Positions 32,995 through 44,921 of a stretch of 64,000 nucleotides of DNA are shown piece after piece. Made by a program: the position numbers and the translations under genes. The notes under the pieces were generated by a model. It saw only the letters and a program-made list of their open reading frames with translations, was not told the DNA's origin and did not search any database. The number at the start of each line of letters is the position of its first letter. Positions within the stretch are counted from its first letter, which is position 1. Source of the stretch: Larix kaempferi (Eukaryota; Streptophyta; Pinopsida; Pinales; Pinaceae); NCBI GenBank assembly GCA_027924585.1, contig BSBM01000762.1, positions 10,202,501-10,266,500 on the forward strand, in the 5' to 3' direction.

Positions 32995-35695
32995 TTGCAC
33001 AACTTAAAGGGAGCAGCTACAGTGGAGGACATGGAAAGGAAAATGCCTCAAATTTATGCAGCGTTGGATAATCATCAGGCAGATCATCAATCATCAGTGG
33101 TGGAAATTGAAGGTAAGATTGCTAAGCAATCTATTTCTGTTTTGATTGATCCAGGATCTACTCATAGTTATGTTTCTCCAAAAGTGGTTGAAGGTTGTTC
33201 TCTTAGAAAATTGAAGCACAATAAGTCTTGGTTAGTTCAATTAGCCACAGGGACCAAGATAAAAGTTAGTGAAGTAGTGGTGGAGTGCGCCATAGAATTG
33301 AATGGAATCCACACACATGCATATTTAAATATACTACCATTATGCTCTTATGATGCCTTAATTGGCATGGATTGGTTGGAAAACAATAGAGCCAAGTTGG
33401 ACTATTATGAAAAATAACTTGAATGCATTGATGAAGAGGGAAGACCAATATTGGTAAGAGGAATACCCAATCAAGTTTCAGTAAGACAAATTTCAGCCTT
33501 ACAGTTGAAGAAGTTCTATAAGAAAGGTTGTCAATTATATGTTGTCCATATATCAGATTCGTTAGAGGAGAAATGTCCAATGATAGAAGACTTTCCATTG
33601 TTGCAAGAATTCCAAGATGTATTTTCGAATGAAGTGCCAGAACTACCACCAAAGAGAGATATTGATTTTACCATCGATCTTGTTCCAGGAGCAGCGCCAA
33701 ATTCCAAACCTCCTTATAGAATGAGCACAATGGAATTGGTAGAGTTAAAGATGCAGCTACAAGAGTTAATGGACAAAAGGTATAGCAGGCCAAGTGTGTC
33801 TCATTGGGGAGCATCAATGTTATTTGTCAAGAAGAAGGATGGGAATTTAAGGCTGTGTATTGATTACAGGCAGCTCAATAAAGTGACAGTTAAGAACAAG
33901 TATCCATTGCCAAGAATTGATGACTTGTTTGATCAAATGAAGGGAGCTAAGGTGTTTTCAAAGATTGAATTGAGGTTCGGCTACCATAAAGTGAGGATTA
34001 AAGAAGAAGACATTCATAAGACAACGTTTCGAACTAGATATGGTCATTATGAGTTCACTGTGGTGCCATTTGGTCTTACCAATGCACATTCCACATTCAT
34101 GTGTCTCATGAATAGTGTATTCAACAAATATTTGGATAAGTTTGTGATTGTGTTCTTGGATGACATTCTTGTCTATTCAAGGAATGAAGAAGAACATGAG
34201 GAACATCTAAGGATGGTGTTGCAAGTTCTTAGAGAGCACCAGTTGTATGCCAAGTTAAGCAAGTGTGAATTCTATCAAAAGAGAGTTCAGTATTTGGGTC
34301 ATGTTATTTCTGAAGACGGAATTGCAGTGGATCCAAAAAAGATTAATGCCATCATGGATTGGTCTACTCCAAAGAATGTTTTGGATGTTAGATCTTTCAT
34401 GGGTATTGCTAGTTACTACAGAAGGTTTATTGAATGCTTCTCCAAGATAGCTCATCCAATCACTTCATTGCAAAGGAAGAATATCAAGTTTGTATGGTCT
34501 GAAAAGTGTGAGAAAAGCTTAAAGCAGTTAAAGAAGTTACTTACCAGCGTTCCTATTTTGAAGATAGCAGATCCAAAGAAGGATTTGTAGTATGCATGGA
34601 TACTTGCATTGAAGGGCTAGGTGGAGTGCTCATGTAAGAGGGATTTGTGATTTTCTATGAGTCAAGAAAATTAAAAGAACATGAAAAGAATTATGCCACA
34701 CATGATTTAGAATTAGCAACCATAGTGCATGCTCTCAAGATGTGGAGACATTATTTGATGGGAAGGAGATTCGAGCTTAGAACAAACCACATGAGATTAA
34801 AGTATTTGTTTGATAAACCAAACTTGAATGCTAGGAAATCTAGATGGATGTAGTTTCTTTGTGAATTTGATTTTGAAACTAAGCATGTAAAGGGGAAGGA
34901 GAATAAGGTTGCAGATGCCCTTAGCAGAAAAATTTCATGTTGCAACTTTAAGTATGTGCAAATCAGATTTGAAGACGAGAGTTCTTGAAGCCCAAAACCG
35001 TGATGAAACTTGCATTCTAATTAAAGAGAAGTTGGAGCAGGGTAATGGAGATGGAAAGTATGCGGGATATCAGCTTGGTGAAGATGATATCCTCATCTGT
35101 AAAGATAGACTGTACATTCCAAATAGTGCAGATTTGAAGAAGCTAGTGATGGATGAAATACATCAAATGCCATACTATGGACACCCAGGTATCAGAAAAC
35201 TATAACAACAGCAAGAAAACAATACATTTGGCATGGTATGAAAAAGGACATAGCTGAGTACATTGCTAGGTGTCAGAAGTGCCAACAAGTCAAGGTAGAG
35301 CACCAACATCTAGCAGGATTGTTACAACCCTTACCCATTCTGGAGTGGAAGTGGGAAGTGATCTCTATGGATTTTATAACAAGTCTACCCATGACAGTGA
35401 AGAAACATGATTCAATCATGGTTGTGGTGGACAAGTTATCCAATGTAGCTCATTTTATTCCAGTCAAGTCCACCCACAAGGTTAATGACATTGCAAATAT
35501 CTTCATGAGAGAGATATTCAAATTGCATGGATTTCCAAAGGCAATAATTTCTGATCATGATACAAAGTTCACTTCCAATTTCTGGAAGGGATTATTTCAG
35601 GAGTTGGGAACTAAATTGAATTTTAGTATAGCATATCATCCTCAAACAGATGGCCAAACTCAGAGGGTGAATCAGGTTCTTGAAGACATGCTGAG
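32995..35695 (+). pseudogene. Gypsy-B pol: protease, RT, RNase H and integrase core (interrupted by Copia-2)
   Basis: Protease LIDPGSTHSYVS (DPGS variant of DSG/DTG) at about 33150. RT 33690-34450 with [28 protein letters not shown] and catalytic FLDD (about 34155). RNase H continues in another frame from about 34584 with an intact MDTC Asp and VADALSR. The integrase zinc finger (YYGHPG ... CQKCQQ) and core follow: Asp in SMDFIT, Asp in SDHDTKF, but Gln (CAG 35661-35663) instead of the catalytic Glu. Frame changes occur near 34585, 34925 and 35205, with stops at 33415 and elsewhere. The frame is cut at 35695 by the Copia-2 insertion. Confidence 0.88.
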
Positions 35696-36133
35696 TGTTG
35701 GGTGTGTTATATCTCTTCACATGGTGGGTGCATGTACAACACAGTTTCGGACCCCAGGGGGGGTTGAGGGGGGGTTAGCCCGCCAGCCCCCCCCCCCTTC
35801 ATTTCAGACCATTAGGTTCCGAAATGACACGGAGCGCAAAACATTTTTGGGTTGTTCTCTGCTTTTTTTGTTGTTTCGACCCATTGTTTTCTTTCTAATC
35901 CCGATAAAGGGATTAGGGTTTTCGATGCTATGAATACTATATATTGTATTGTAAATGGTTAAGAAAACATAATAATGAAAAGAGTTGTGTGGCTCTAATT
36001 TTTGCTGGTTTTTTCCCGATTAAGGGTTTCCAAGTGAAAATCTCTGTGTTATGCATGTGCCATTGTGTATTTTTTGTTTATGGTTAAGAATATGTATCAG
36101 TTTTTACTGCACTGCTAAGGTTTAAAACTATCA
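35696..36133 (+). repeat. Copia-2 5' LTR
   Basis: Begins TGTTGGGTGTG and ends ATCA two bases before the PBS. It holds a long poly(G)/poly(C) self-complementary tract at about 35754-35802. LTR2 is about 50 bp shorter overall and has a rearranged G/C tract. Confidence 0.88.
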
Positions 36134-36135
36134 TT

Positions 36136-36147
36136 TGGTATCAGAGC
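36136..36147 (+). other. Copia-2 primer-binding site (initiator Met tRNA)
   Basis: TGGTATCAGAGC, an exact match to the canonical plant initiator-Met PBS. Confidence 0.92.
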
Positions 36148-36259
36148 ATTATTGGGTTCAGAGGGACGCCTTTGTTTCCAAGGGTTTGGCTCGATCTTGG
36201 ATCTATGATAAACCTGGTTTCAGTGGGAGATTTGCAGCTGTGATTCTTTTGTTGAAAGA

Positions 36260-37090
36260 ATGGCGAGCACTTCTAGAATCAAGATTGATAAATTTAACGG
36301 TCAGAGCTTTGAGCTATGGAAGATCAAGATGGAAGATCTTCTGGTAGATAGAGAACAATGGATCATAGTAGATCTAGGTACCATGCCCACTAGTATGGAA
36401 AAAGAAGAATGGGATAAGCTGGAAAGAAAAGAAAGGAACATGATTCAACTTTGCCTCTCAGATTCGGTGTTGGTGAACGTATCTGGAGAAGACAGTGCAA
36501 AGAAACTGTGGGACAAGCTGGGAAATTTGTATCAGTCAAAGTCCTTGGTAAATAAGTTATTTCTTCAAAAGAAACTGTACCTTCTAAGAATGAATGAAGG
36601 AGACTCTATGTCAGAGCATCTAAACGCCTTCAATACTCTTGTAAGTCAGTTGATATCTGTTGGTATTACGATTATTGATGATGAAAAATGTATTAGCTTG
36701 TTGTGCTCCCTACTAGATTCATTGGATAGTCTGGTTATAGCTATTGGGAGTAGCGCAACCAACCTAATCTTTGATGATGTGGTTGCATCCTTGCTATAGG
36801 AGGAAATGAGGCAGAAATCCATGGACAGTTCAACCAAGGATGCCTTGTTTATGAGAGGTCGCCCTGGAGACAGATCTAAAAATAAGTCTTCAGGTGGCAG
36901 ATCTAAATATAGAGGGAGATCTAAATCTCCAGAACCTTATGTACGAAAATGTTGGAAGTGCGGTAAAGCTAGGAATTACAAGAAGGACTGTAAATCCAAA
37001 AATATTGATAAAAGCAGAGGATCTAATGATGCTCCATCCGCAGATGGGAAAGAATCTACAGAGGAAGGAGGAGATGTGTACTTGGCATCT
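36260..37090 (+). pseudogene. Copia-2 gag
   Basis: ATG at 36260 opens the Copia gag (UBN2-type) fold: KFNGQSFELWKIKMEDLL, LGNLYQSKSLVNKLFLQKKLY, LLCSLLDSLDSLV. A TAG at 36797-36799 (expected Gln) interrupts, then the same frame gives a Ser/Arg/Lys-rich stretch and a zinc knuckle CWKCGKARNYKKDC at about 36947-36988 in which the His is replaced by Asn. The frame runs on into the protease without a stop. It packages element RNA. Confidence 0.87.
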
Positions 37091-40000
37091 TCAAGTACAC
37101 ATGCAGAGCATGATTCGTGGTTGATTGACTCAGGTGCATCTTTTCATATGACTCCTCACAAGGAGTGGTTTTCTGAATATGAAAAGTATGATGGAGGTGA
37201 TGTATTCCTAGGAGACAAATCAGTGGCGAAAATCATAGCTTGAGGAAAGATCAAGCTACTACTCAAAGATGGAAGGGTTAGAACTCTTCCCGGGGTTCTG
37301 CACATTCCAAAACTAGCTAGAAACCTCATATCTGTAAGTAAAATGGATGATGTAGGTGTGAAAACTATGTTTGAGAAGAACACATGCAAGATGGTTCGAG
37401 GATCAATGGTGCTGATGAGGGGAGTTCGGATTGAAACTCTATACAAGTTGTTGGGAAGCACTTTTAATAATGGATGTAATAGTACTATTGTTCCTGAGGG
37501 TAGAAATGAAGGAGACAGAGTCCTTACTGTCTCTAGTGAGAAGACAACGCTATGGCATCGAAGGCTGGGACATATTGGAGAGAAGGGTCTTCGACTATTA
37601 CAAGGTAAAAGTATGGCTGAAGGCATGTCTGATTACACACTATATTTTGATTTCTGTGAACATTGCTTATATGGTAAACAGAATCGGGTAAGATTCTCAT
37701 CTAGTGTTGTAAGAGCTAAAGGAATCTTAGAGTTAATACATAGTGATGTGTTTGGACCTGTGCATGTTCCATCACTAGTTAAATCTGTGTATTATGTCTC
37801 ATTCATAGATGATTTCTCAAGAAAAAAATGGATTTATTTCCTGCATAAGAAATCTGAGATTTTTAATAAATTCAAAGAATTTAAGGCTCTTGTAGAGAAT
37901 CAAACTGAAAAGAAAATAAAAGTGATGAGAATAGATAATGGTGGAGAATTCTATGGAAATGAATTTGAGGAGTTATGTAAGATGTTTGGAATAGCAAGGA
38001 AAAAGACTACTCCGTACACACCTCAACAGAATGGCGTTGTAGAAAGGATGAACAGGACGTTGATGGAAAAGGCAAGGAGTATGCTCAGTGGTGTAGGGAT
38101 AACACAACAATTCTAGGTAGAAGTTGTTGACACTGTGTGTTACTTGGTAAATAGGACACTCACATCAGCATTGGTTGACAAGACACCTCACGAGGCTTGG
38201 ACTAGTAAGAAACTCTCTCTCTCACATCTCAAAGTGTTTGGGTCTGATGCTTTTGTGCATGTTCCAAAGGAAAAAAGGAGCAAGTTGGATATTAAAGCAA
38301 AAAAATGTATCTTCATTGGCTACAAGGACGGAGTGAAAGGTTACAAGCTGTGGAACCTAGTAAAAAGGCAAGTAGTTTACAGTCAAGATGTGATCTTCAG
38401 AGAAGTTGAAAACACTTCCAAGATTGAAGATACACCAAAGGAAAATGATCCAGAGAAACTACAGTTTGAATTAAGGATGAAAGAGCTGGTTCATTTGAGG
38501 AACGAGATTCGTCTGAATCAAATGAAGAGGTGGATCTGTCTGAATCAGATGAAGAGGCGAAACCACAGACTCCGGTCTTGAGGAGATCTGACCGAGTAAG
38601 AAGGAAAGATTAAAGGTATAGTCCACCTGATTTTCGCTCTAATTTTTTGTTATCTATTACTAATGATGATCCTAGAACTGCTAGAGAAGCAATGGATTCA
38701 GAAGATAGTAAACTATGGAAGAAGGCCATGATGGAAGAAATGGATGCCTTGGACAAAAATGAGGCATGGGATCTGGTTGAGTTGCCAGGAGGAAGAAAAC
38801 CTGTTGGAAGCAAATGGGTATTCAAGAAGAGGTTAAATGCAGCGGGTAAAGTGGAGAAGTATAAGGCTCAACTAGTAGCCAAAGGTTATTCCCAAATTGA
38901 GGGCATCGATTTTGGTGAGATTTTCTCACCTGTTGCAAAATTGACTTCTATTAGATTTCTTTTATCTATTTCTGCTGCTTTTGATCTTGAAGTAGAGCAG
39001 ATGGATGTAAAGACGACATTCCTACATGGAGAACTTAATGAAGAAATCTATATGAAGCAACCAGAACGGTTTATGGTGAAAGGTAAAAAGGAGCTTCTCT
39101 GTAAGCTAAAAACGTCCCTCTATGGATTGAAGCAATCTCCAAGAATGTGGTATCAAAAGTTTGATACTTATATACTGGGACTTGGCTTCTCAAGAAGCAA
39201 CGCTGATCACTGTGTTTATTTCAAACTAATTGGTGATCATTTTATTTAAGTGATATTGTATGTTGATGATATGTTGCTAATTGGAAACAACAAGGAAATC
39301 ATCAAGGATGTCAAAAATCAGTTGTCATCTGAATTTGACATGAAAGATCTTGGTGCTGCAAATTTTATTTTGGGCATGGAAATAAAAAGAGATCAAGAAA
39401 ACAGGAAAATCTGGTTGAATCAGAGGAAATATGTTGAGACAATATTGAAGAGGTTTAATATGCAAGAAAGCAAACCAGTGAAGGTTCCCATTCTTGTAGG
39501 TGTAGAGTTATCTGCAGAACAGTGTCCCGGGACACAAGAAGAGGTAGAGGACATGTCTCATGTTCCCTATGCTAGCACTGTTGGAAGTTTGATGTATGCT
39601 ATGGTCTGTACTAGACCAGATATAGCTCATGCAGTGGGAGTTTTGAGCAGATATATGTCAAAACCAGGAAAGAAACATTGGACTGTAGTAAAGAGGGTCT
39701 TCAGGTATTTGCGTGGCACTACAGATTTTGCAATCTGCTACCAAGGAAGACCTAGACTAAACAAAGAGATAGATATACAAGGATTTGTTGATGTTGACTG
39801 GGTTGGAGATCTTGATCACAGAAGATCTACAAGTGGCTACATTTTTAAACTATTTGGAGGAGCAATCAGTTGGATGAGTATAAGACAAGCTGTAGTTGCA
39901 CTCTCAACTATAGAAGCTGAATACATGGAAGCTACCCATGCAAGGAAGTTGTATGGTTGCAAAGGTTTTGTTCAAGTATCATTTTTGTTCAGAATGCAGT

Positions 40001-40240
40001 GAAGATAGGCTGTGATAGCTCAAGTGCAATCTTTATGGAAAATAACCCTGCTTATCACTCGAAGACAAAGCACATTGATGTGTAGTACCATTTCGTCAGA
40101 GACATGGTTGAACAAAAGAAAGTATTGTTGGAAAAGGTTGATACTTTGGAAAATGTTGCAGATTCTTTGACAAAGTCTGTGAGCACTCAAAAGTTCTCTT
40201 GGTGTAAAGAGAACATGGGCATTGTTTCCCTGGACTGTTG
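37091..40240 (+). pseudogene. Copia-2 pol: protease, integrase, RT, RNase H
   Basis: Protease WLIDSGASFHMT at about 37117. Integrase zinc finger LWHRRLGHIGEKG ... CEHCLYGK, then a complete catalytic triad: Asp in HSDVFGP, Asp in RIDNGGEFY and Glu in GVVERMNRT. RT starts near 38647 in another frame (EAWDLVELPGGRKPVGSKW), with MDVKTTFLHG, KQPERF and catalytic YVDD at about 39262. RNase H follows to about 40002, with frame change, then CDSSSAIFMENNPAYHSKTKHIDV and VADSLTKSV to about 40239. Stops include 37241 (TGA, expected Trp), 38114 (TAG, expected Trp) and 39247 (TAA). The frame change lies between about 38400 and 38640. Confidence 0.9.
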
Positions 40241-40287
40241 AAGTCATAAATTTCTCCTGTATGTGAAGAGAACAACAAGTGGGAGAA

Positions 40288-40676
40288 TCTTGGGTGTGTT
40301 ATATCTCTTCACATGGTGGGTGCGTGTACACCACAGTTTTGAACCCCAGGGGGGGTAGCCCACCAGCCCCCCCCCTCTTCACATGGTGGGTGCATGTACA
40401 CCACAGTTTCGGACAGTTTCGGTCCATTGTATTCTTTCTAATCCTGGTAAAGGGATTAGGGTTTTAGATGCTGTGAATACTATTTATTGTATTATAAATG
40501 GTTAAGAAAACATAATAATCAAAAGAGTTGTGCGGCTCTAAGTTTTGCTGGTTTTTTCCCGATTAAGGGTTTCCAGGTGAAAATCTCTGTGTTATGCGTG
40601 TGCCATTGTGTATTTTATGTTTATGGTTAAGAATCTGTATGATTTTTTACTGCACTGTTAAGGTTTAAAACTATCA
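40288..40676 (+). repeat. Copia-2 3' LTR
   Basis: Starts TCTTGGGTGTG (TG mutated to TC) after GTGGGAGAA and ends ATCA before CTGAG. It contains an internal duplication of about 35 bp (CTTCACATGGTGGGTGC ... ACAGTTT twice) that LTR1 lacks, while missing other LTR1 sequence. Confidence 0.88.
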
Positions 40677-40681
40677 CTGAG

Positions 40682-41002
40682 AATGTACATATAAGAGCTC
40701 ATATTGTTTTCCATGTATCTTTGCTTAAGAAGTATGTACATGATCCTAATCATATGATTGATTGGAATGTGATACAGGTGGAACCCAAGGGAGAGTTCCA
40801 AGTAGAGCCTATGCGCATCCTCGACAAGAAGGTCACTTTGCTCCAGAACAAAGCAATCGGGTAGGTAAAGGTCCAATGGGATCACCTTAGTCCCGATGAG
40901 GCTACATGGGAGCTGGAGGATGCCATGAGAGAGGCATTCCAATTTTTGTTCAGTTTTGAGAACACCAAGGATGGTGTTGTTCTAAGGGGGAGGGGAATGT
41001 AA
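40682..41002 (+). pseudogene. Gypsy-B pol C-terminus with chromodomain-like block
   Basis: Resumes Gypsy-B right of Copia-2: ENVHI ... VFHVSLLKKYV, MRILDKKVTLLQNKAIG, a TAG at an expected Gln, VKVQWDHLSPDEATWELEDAMREAF. This matches the end of chromovirus integrases, whose chromodomain directs insertion to chromatin. The ~170 residues that should connect it with the integrase core at 35695 are absent, so a deletion exists at the Copia-2 site. The frame ends ATG TAA, with the stop lying in the first bases of the 3' LTR. Confidence 0.82.
40984..40997 (+). other. Gypsy-B polypurine tract
   Basis: AAGGGGGAGGGGAA directly before the TG of the LTR. Confidence 0.88.
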
Positions 41003-42628
41003 TACCCAATTTTGACCCTTGTGAAATATTGGCTTTTAATGTAAATATTGTATACATGCGATGTATGTTTCCCTAGCACGGAGCTCAAGGCCAAGGCCCC
41101 GTTAGTGTATGCTCGGATTTTATTTAAATGGACAAGTAGTTGATATTTTAATACCCATGTGCTATTAAGCCATTGAATATTGTAATTGATGTAAATATTT
41201 GATATTGCAATAAAATATCAAAATTGGCTATGGAAGCAACGAATGAGAAGGGGCCATGTGTATCCACTGGGGAGAGGGGAGGAGGTTGTGGGGATGAATC
41301 ATATGCTTCCAAATGTAATCTTGTGAGCCCATTTAAATTCCTTTGTTGACATTTATTTCTGTTGTAAGGAAGTGGTTGAAGATTTCATTCCATGGCTTCA
41401 ATGGAGCATGGGCGGCCCAGAAATTCTTATTATAGGAATGGGCTCTGTGTTTCTTGTACCACAAGTCACTCTACCTCATGGGAATGGGTTCTTCCTCATT
41501 CCCATTCCATTGTTGAACATCCCAGCATCAATTTTCATCCAAAAAAATGAATTCTCAGCAGTGAGCAAAACCAGAAATCACAACTTTGCAAAAACCCACG
41601 TTTTAGAGTGCCATAAACACCCAGAATTGGTATTGGACAGTAAAATCCAATGGGAAATCCATAGATATGAACCTTGGGGAGAATTTGAGAGTATTAGATA
41701 CCCAGAAATCCATAGAAAAAGCCAGTTTTTATAGCCCAGAAATCAAGTGACGGGATTGAGTTATTTGATGACAGAAGTTTGAGAAATCCAAGTGTGAATG
41801 ACTGAACATAGGTTGGGTTTGCTTGATAAAATCAGTGAAGGATGAAATCTCAAGAATTTAGTAGCTGGACCTTTCTATGCCGACCCTGAATAGTACTAGA
41901 GGGAAGGGACGCCTGAGGGACTGTGTAGCAGAGAAGGGGACCTTCCTTGTGTTGGGTGAGGTAGGTATTGTGGGCGCCATACTATTGAATTCATTCGAGA
42001 TACCTGTAGCTCTATGGTTGAACTCACTGGCTTAGCATTTTCCTCCCTTGTCATTTGTATTCTTGATAAACTCAACTGTGTGTTGTCTTAGCATAGTTGT
42101 TGAGTGAAACCATGGCTGTGAATGAGCCTGTTTAGTTCCTCCTTAGTGGATACACAACCCAGCTCGGGGGTGATCTCTCAACTAAAAGAATACAGGTTGT
42201 ACAGAGATCTATGGCTGGGTGGAATGTTTTTCTCACATAGCCATTTGTTGGACAACTTCGTCTCAAAGATAAGTGTTCTCTGTGTTTTAAATTATATGCA
42301 TTTGGTGTTCTGTAATGTGTTAATTCAAAATGGTAATTATTCATGTTAATGGAATTGATATGAAGCCTGTGCATAGCATTGGAATGGAATTGAATCTCTA
42401 AATGTTGAATCATCCTCTGTTAGTTATAGATATGTTGATGCATTATTGTTTGTGTGTGTGCAATTGTGTTTTAATTCTGCTGTGTTTATATTGAGTATGA
42501 GTTTGCACATAGAAGTTTTATTTATTCAAGCAGTTCTTAGTATTGTATGGGATGAGATATCCAAATAAGCCTAGTAAGATTGCTCATGTTTCCTTCCATT
42601 TTTTTGAATTATGGAAGGGGACATGACA
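40998..42628 (+). repeat. Gypsy-B LTR, second copy
   Basis: TGTAATACCC ... GACA, the same length as the first copy within one base. It serves as 3' LTR of the first unit and is at once followed by a PBS and a leader, that is, it is also the 5' LTR of a second unit. Confidence 0.9.
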
Positions 42629-42631
42629 TAG

Positions 42632-42643
42632 TGGTATCAAAGC
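42632..42643 (+). other. Gypsy-B primer-binding site, second copy
   Basis: TGGTATCAAAGC, one change from the canonical initiator-Met PBS. Confidence 0.85.
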
Positions 42644-42866
42644 CCATGTTGCAGCCCTAGGGATGCTTGGGCCAAATCCTGAGTTTGCAGGCGGATATCA
42701 GAATGTTTTTAACATAGTATAGATGAAGTTTGGCCGGCATTTTGATTGGGGAAAGTGGCAAAATCATAGTTCTTAGGTGTGGCATAGAATCACACCATTG
42801 CATAAATCTTTCCAATGGTACCAGACTTTCCTTATTTGGTTAAGGAATGAGGGAGATATGAGCCCC

Positions 42867-43463
42867 GCAAGTTGCACAGGTTGCGCAGAAGTTGCACAGG
42901 TTGTGCACAGGTTGCACAGGTGGCACACAAGTTGTGCATAGGTTGCAAAGGTGGCGCATAGGTTGTCACAGGTTATGCAGGTGGTGCATAGGTTGTGGAC
43001 AGGTTGCACACAGGTGGTGCATAGGTTGCGCACAGGTTGTGCAGGTGGCGCACAGGTTGTGCAGGTGGCGCACAGGTTGTGCACAGGTTGCGCACAGGTG
43101 GTGCACACGTTGCGCACAGGTTACGCAGGTCGCACACAGGTTACGCAAGTGGCACACAGGTTGTGCACAGGTTGCGCATAGGTTGCGCAGGTGGCATACA
43201 GTTGGTGCAAAGGTTGCGCACATGTTGAGTAGGTGGTGCACAGGTTACGCACAGGTTGTGCATAGGTTGCGAAGGTGGCGCACAGGTGGCGCACAGGTTG
43301 TGCATAGGTTGCGCAGGTGGCGCACAAGTGGTGTATAGGTTGCACATAGGTTGTGCACAGGTTGCACATAGGTTGGGCAGGTTCTGCACAGGTTGCACAC
43401 AGGTTTCACACAGGTTGCGCAGGTGGCGCACAAGTTGTGCAGAGGTTGCACAGGTTGCAAAGG
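42867..43463 (+). repeat. Leader minisatellite, copy 2
   Basis: About 600 bp of the same 11-bp and 9-bp units as at 30624-31146, flanked by the same boundary sequences (GCCCCGCAAGTTGCAC and TTGCAAAGGGAGTT). Unit order and number differ, so the array has changed since the copies separated. Confidence 0.9.
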
Positions 43464-44077
43464 GAGTTAAAAAGGAAAAGTGGTCAAACCGAGAAATTTA
43501 TAGAAGATGAATGGAACATCAGAACAAAGATCCGTGAGTTTTTGAGTGTTCCTTGCTATATGGACTAGCTTCGCCCAGTAGAAAAATTTGCGTGATTCTC
43601 CATATATTTTCTTCCATGGGTGGTTGAAGTTGGCATTCCAAACCAAAATACCACTGTGTGTAAAACTGCAGAATTTTGGTAAAAATTGTCATTTTTGAAG
43701 TAATGTAACTTCCACACCCGATGTCGTAATGGAGCGTAGGGATAGGCATTGGAAAGCTTATCCAATAGGGGAACAATGGTGCATATTTAGAATTCGAATG
43801 AGGTTGTCATACCCCATATATATTTAGAGCAGAAAAGTGTCAGTGACTGTTTTCTCAAATTGTTGACAATATGGGCAATTTCCAGAATTGCATGAATGGG
43901 AAAAATAAATGAATGCATAACAGCTATGTAAATTATTCCATGAGTTAATTCTGTTAAAATATTGATTGTTTATGTTTCTATAAGAATTCCTAAGATGTCT
44001 AACAAATATTTTCATAATGCACAGTGCTTGCAGCTCATAAGATTTAATAGTTGTAGCAGAAGCAACATACAGGAAAA

Positions 44078-44921
44078 ATGGTGACCATAAATGATGTTCA
44101 AGATCCTTATGAACATGATGAAGATGTGTTAGGAGAAAATGCACAAGAAGGGAATGCTGAGATTGAACCTAATGGGAGAAGGGAGAAAATAAATCCTCAA
44201 AATTTGGTTGAAATCATGGTGAGCTTCAATGAAAGATTGATGAAGGCTTAGGAAGAACAAAACCAACTCAATGTTGATATCTTGCAAAGCCTCACTGATA
44301 TGCAGCAGAGGATAAACCTTGGGTCCAACCCAAGCAATGTAGGTGAAGAAGGAAGAGATACAGAGAGTCACTCTAGAGTTTGTTCAAAGAAGAGGACTCC
44401 AATCCCAAGGAAGAGTTATGTGAGCAAGAAGCATAGAACACCTTCCTCTAGATCTTCTTCTAGCAAATCGTGTGACTCCAGAGGTTCTCAAAGAAGTCCA
44501 AGGAATATACCTAGGAGAGTTGATGGAAGAAAGAAGTTCAAAGGAATTCCACAAGGAGAATTCAGGAAGGCAAGACCTCCCACATTCGATGGAGAAGGAA
44601 AGACTGGCCAAGAGGTAGATGCATGGCTTCTTGGAACGAAGAAATATTTCAAAATTCAGGACTACTAAAGAAATGAAAAATCCAGAATTGCCATTTACAA
44701 TATAAATGGTAGAGCTTCAATTTGGTGGGATAATCTCTTGCAAGTGAAAGGGATCAGTGAAAGGAAGATTAGTTGGGAAAGATTTAAGAAGTACTTCAAG
44801 GGAAAATACCTTTCTGCTAGGTATTATGATAGTAAGAGAAAAGAGTTCAATGAACTTAGGATGGGGCAAAAATCTATGGAAGAGCATGTCCATAAGTTTT
44901 TGGAATTGTTGAGGTCTGTTG
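44078..44921 (+). pseudogene. Gypsy-B gag, second copy, truncated by Gypsy-C
   Basis: ATG at 44078; the same protein as 31762-32994 up to the MEEHVHKFLELL helix, where the Gypsy-C LTR starts. Stops at about 44249 (TAG) and 44666-44668 (TAA) differ from those in copy 1, whereas several copy-1 stops are sense here (for example Trp at the position of 32407). The two copies therefore decayed independently. Confidence 0.85.

Larger units (their letters stand above)
35696..40676 (+). mobile_element. Copia-2: Ty1/copia retrotransposon nested in the Gypsy-B integrase
   Basis: LTR 35696-36133 and 40288-40676, Met PBS, gag, pol and a purine tract (GTGGGAGAA) before the 3' LTR. The 5-bp sequence CTGAG at 35691-35695 and 40677-40681 flanks it as a target duplication. 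The domain order protease-integrase-RT-RNase H identifies Copia. It is younger than Gypsy-B because it interrupts it. It carries several stops and at least one frame change in pol. Confidence 0.92.
28743..44921 (+). mobile_element. Gypsy-B: chromodomain Ty3/gypsy (Tekay/Del-like) in LTR-internal-LTR-partial internal arrangement
   Basis: LTRs at 28743-30374 and 40998-42628 (about 1.63 kb, about 4% different in the first ~170 bases), initiator-Met PBS after each, minisatellite leaders after each, and gag after each. The first unit continues through pol to a chromodomain-like end; the second stops in gag at 44921 where Gypsy-C begins. Copia-2 sits inside the first integrase. The family assignment rests on the Met PBS, the pol order, the C-terminal chromodomain-like block and the purine tract ending in GGGGAA. 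Confidence 0.88.

Noticed and set aside
41372-41734. 120-residue open frame in the second Gypsy-B LTR, partly shared with 29153-29371
   Set aside because: It is shorter in the other LTR and has no motif. Similarity only reflects LTR identity, unlike the Gypsy-A LTR ORF, which has a homologue in another element.
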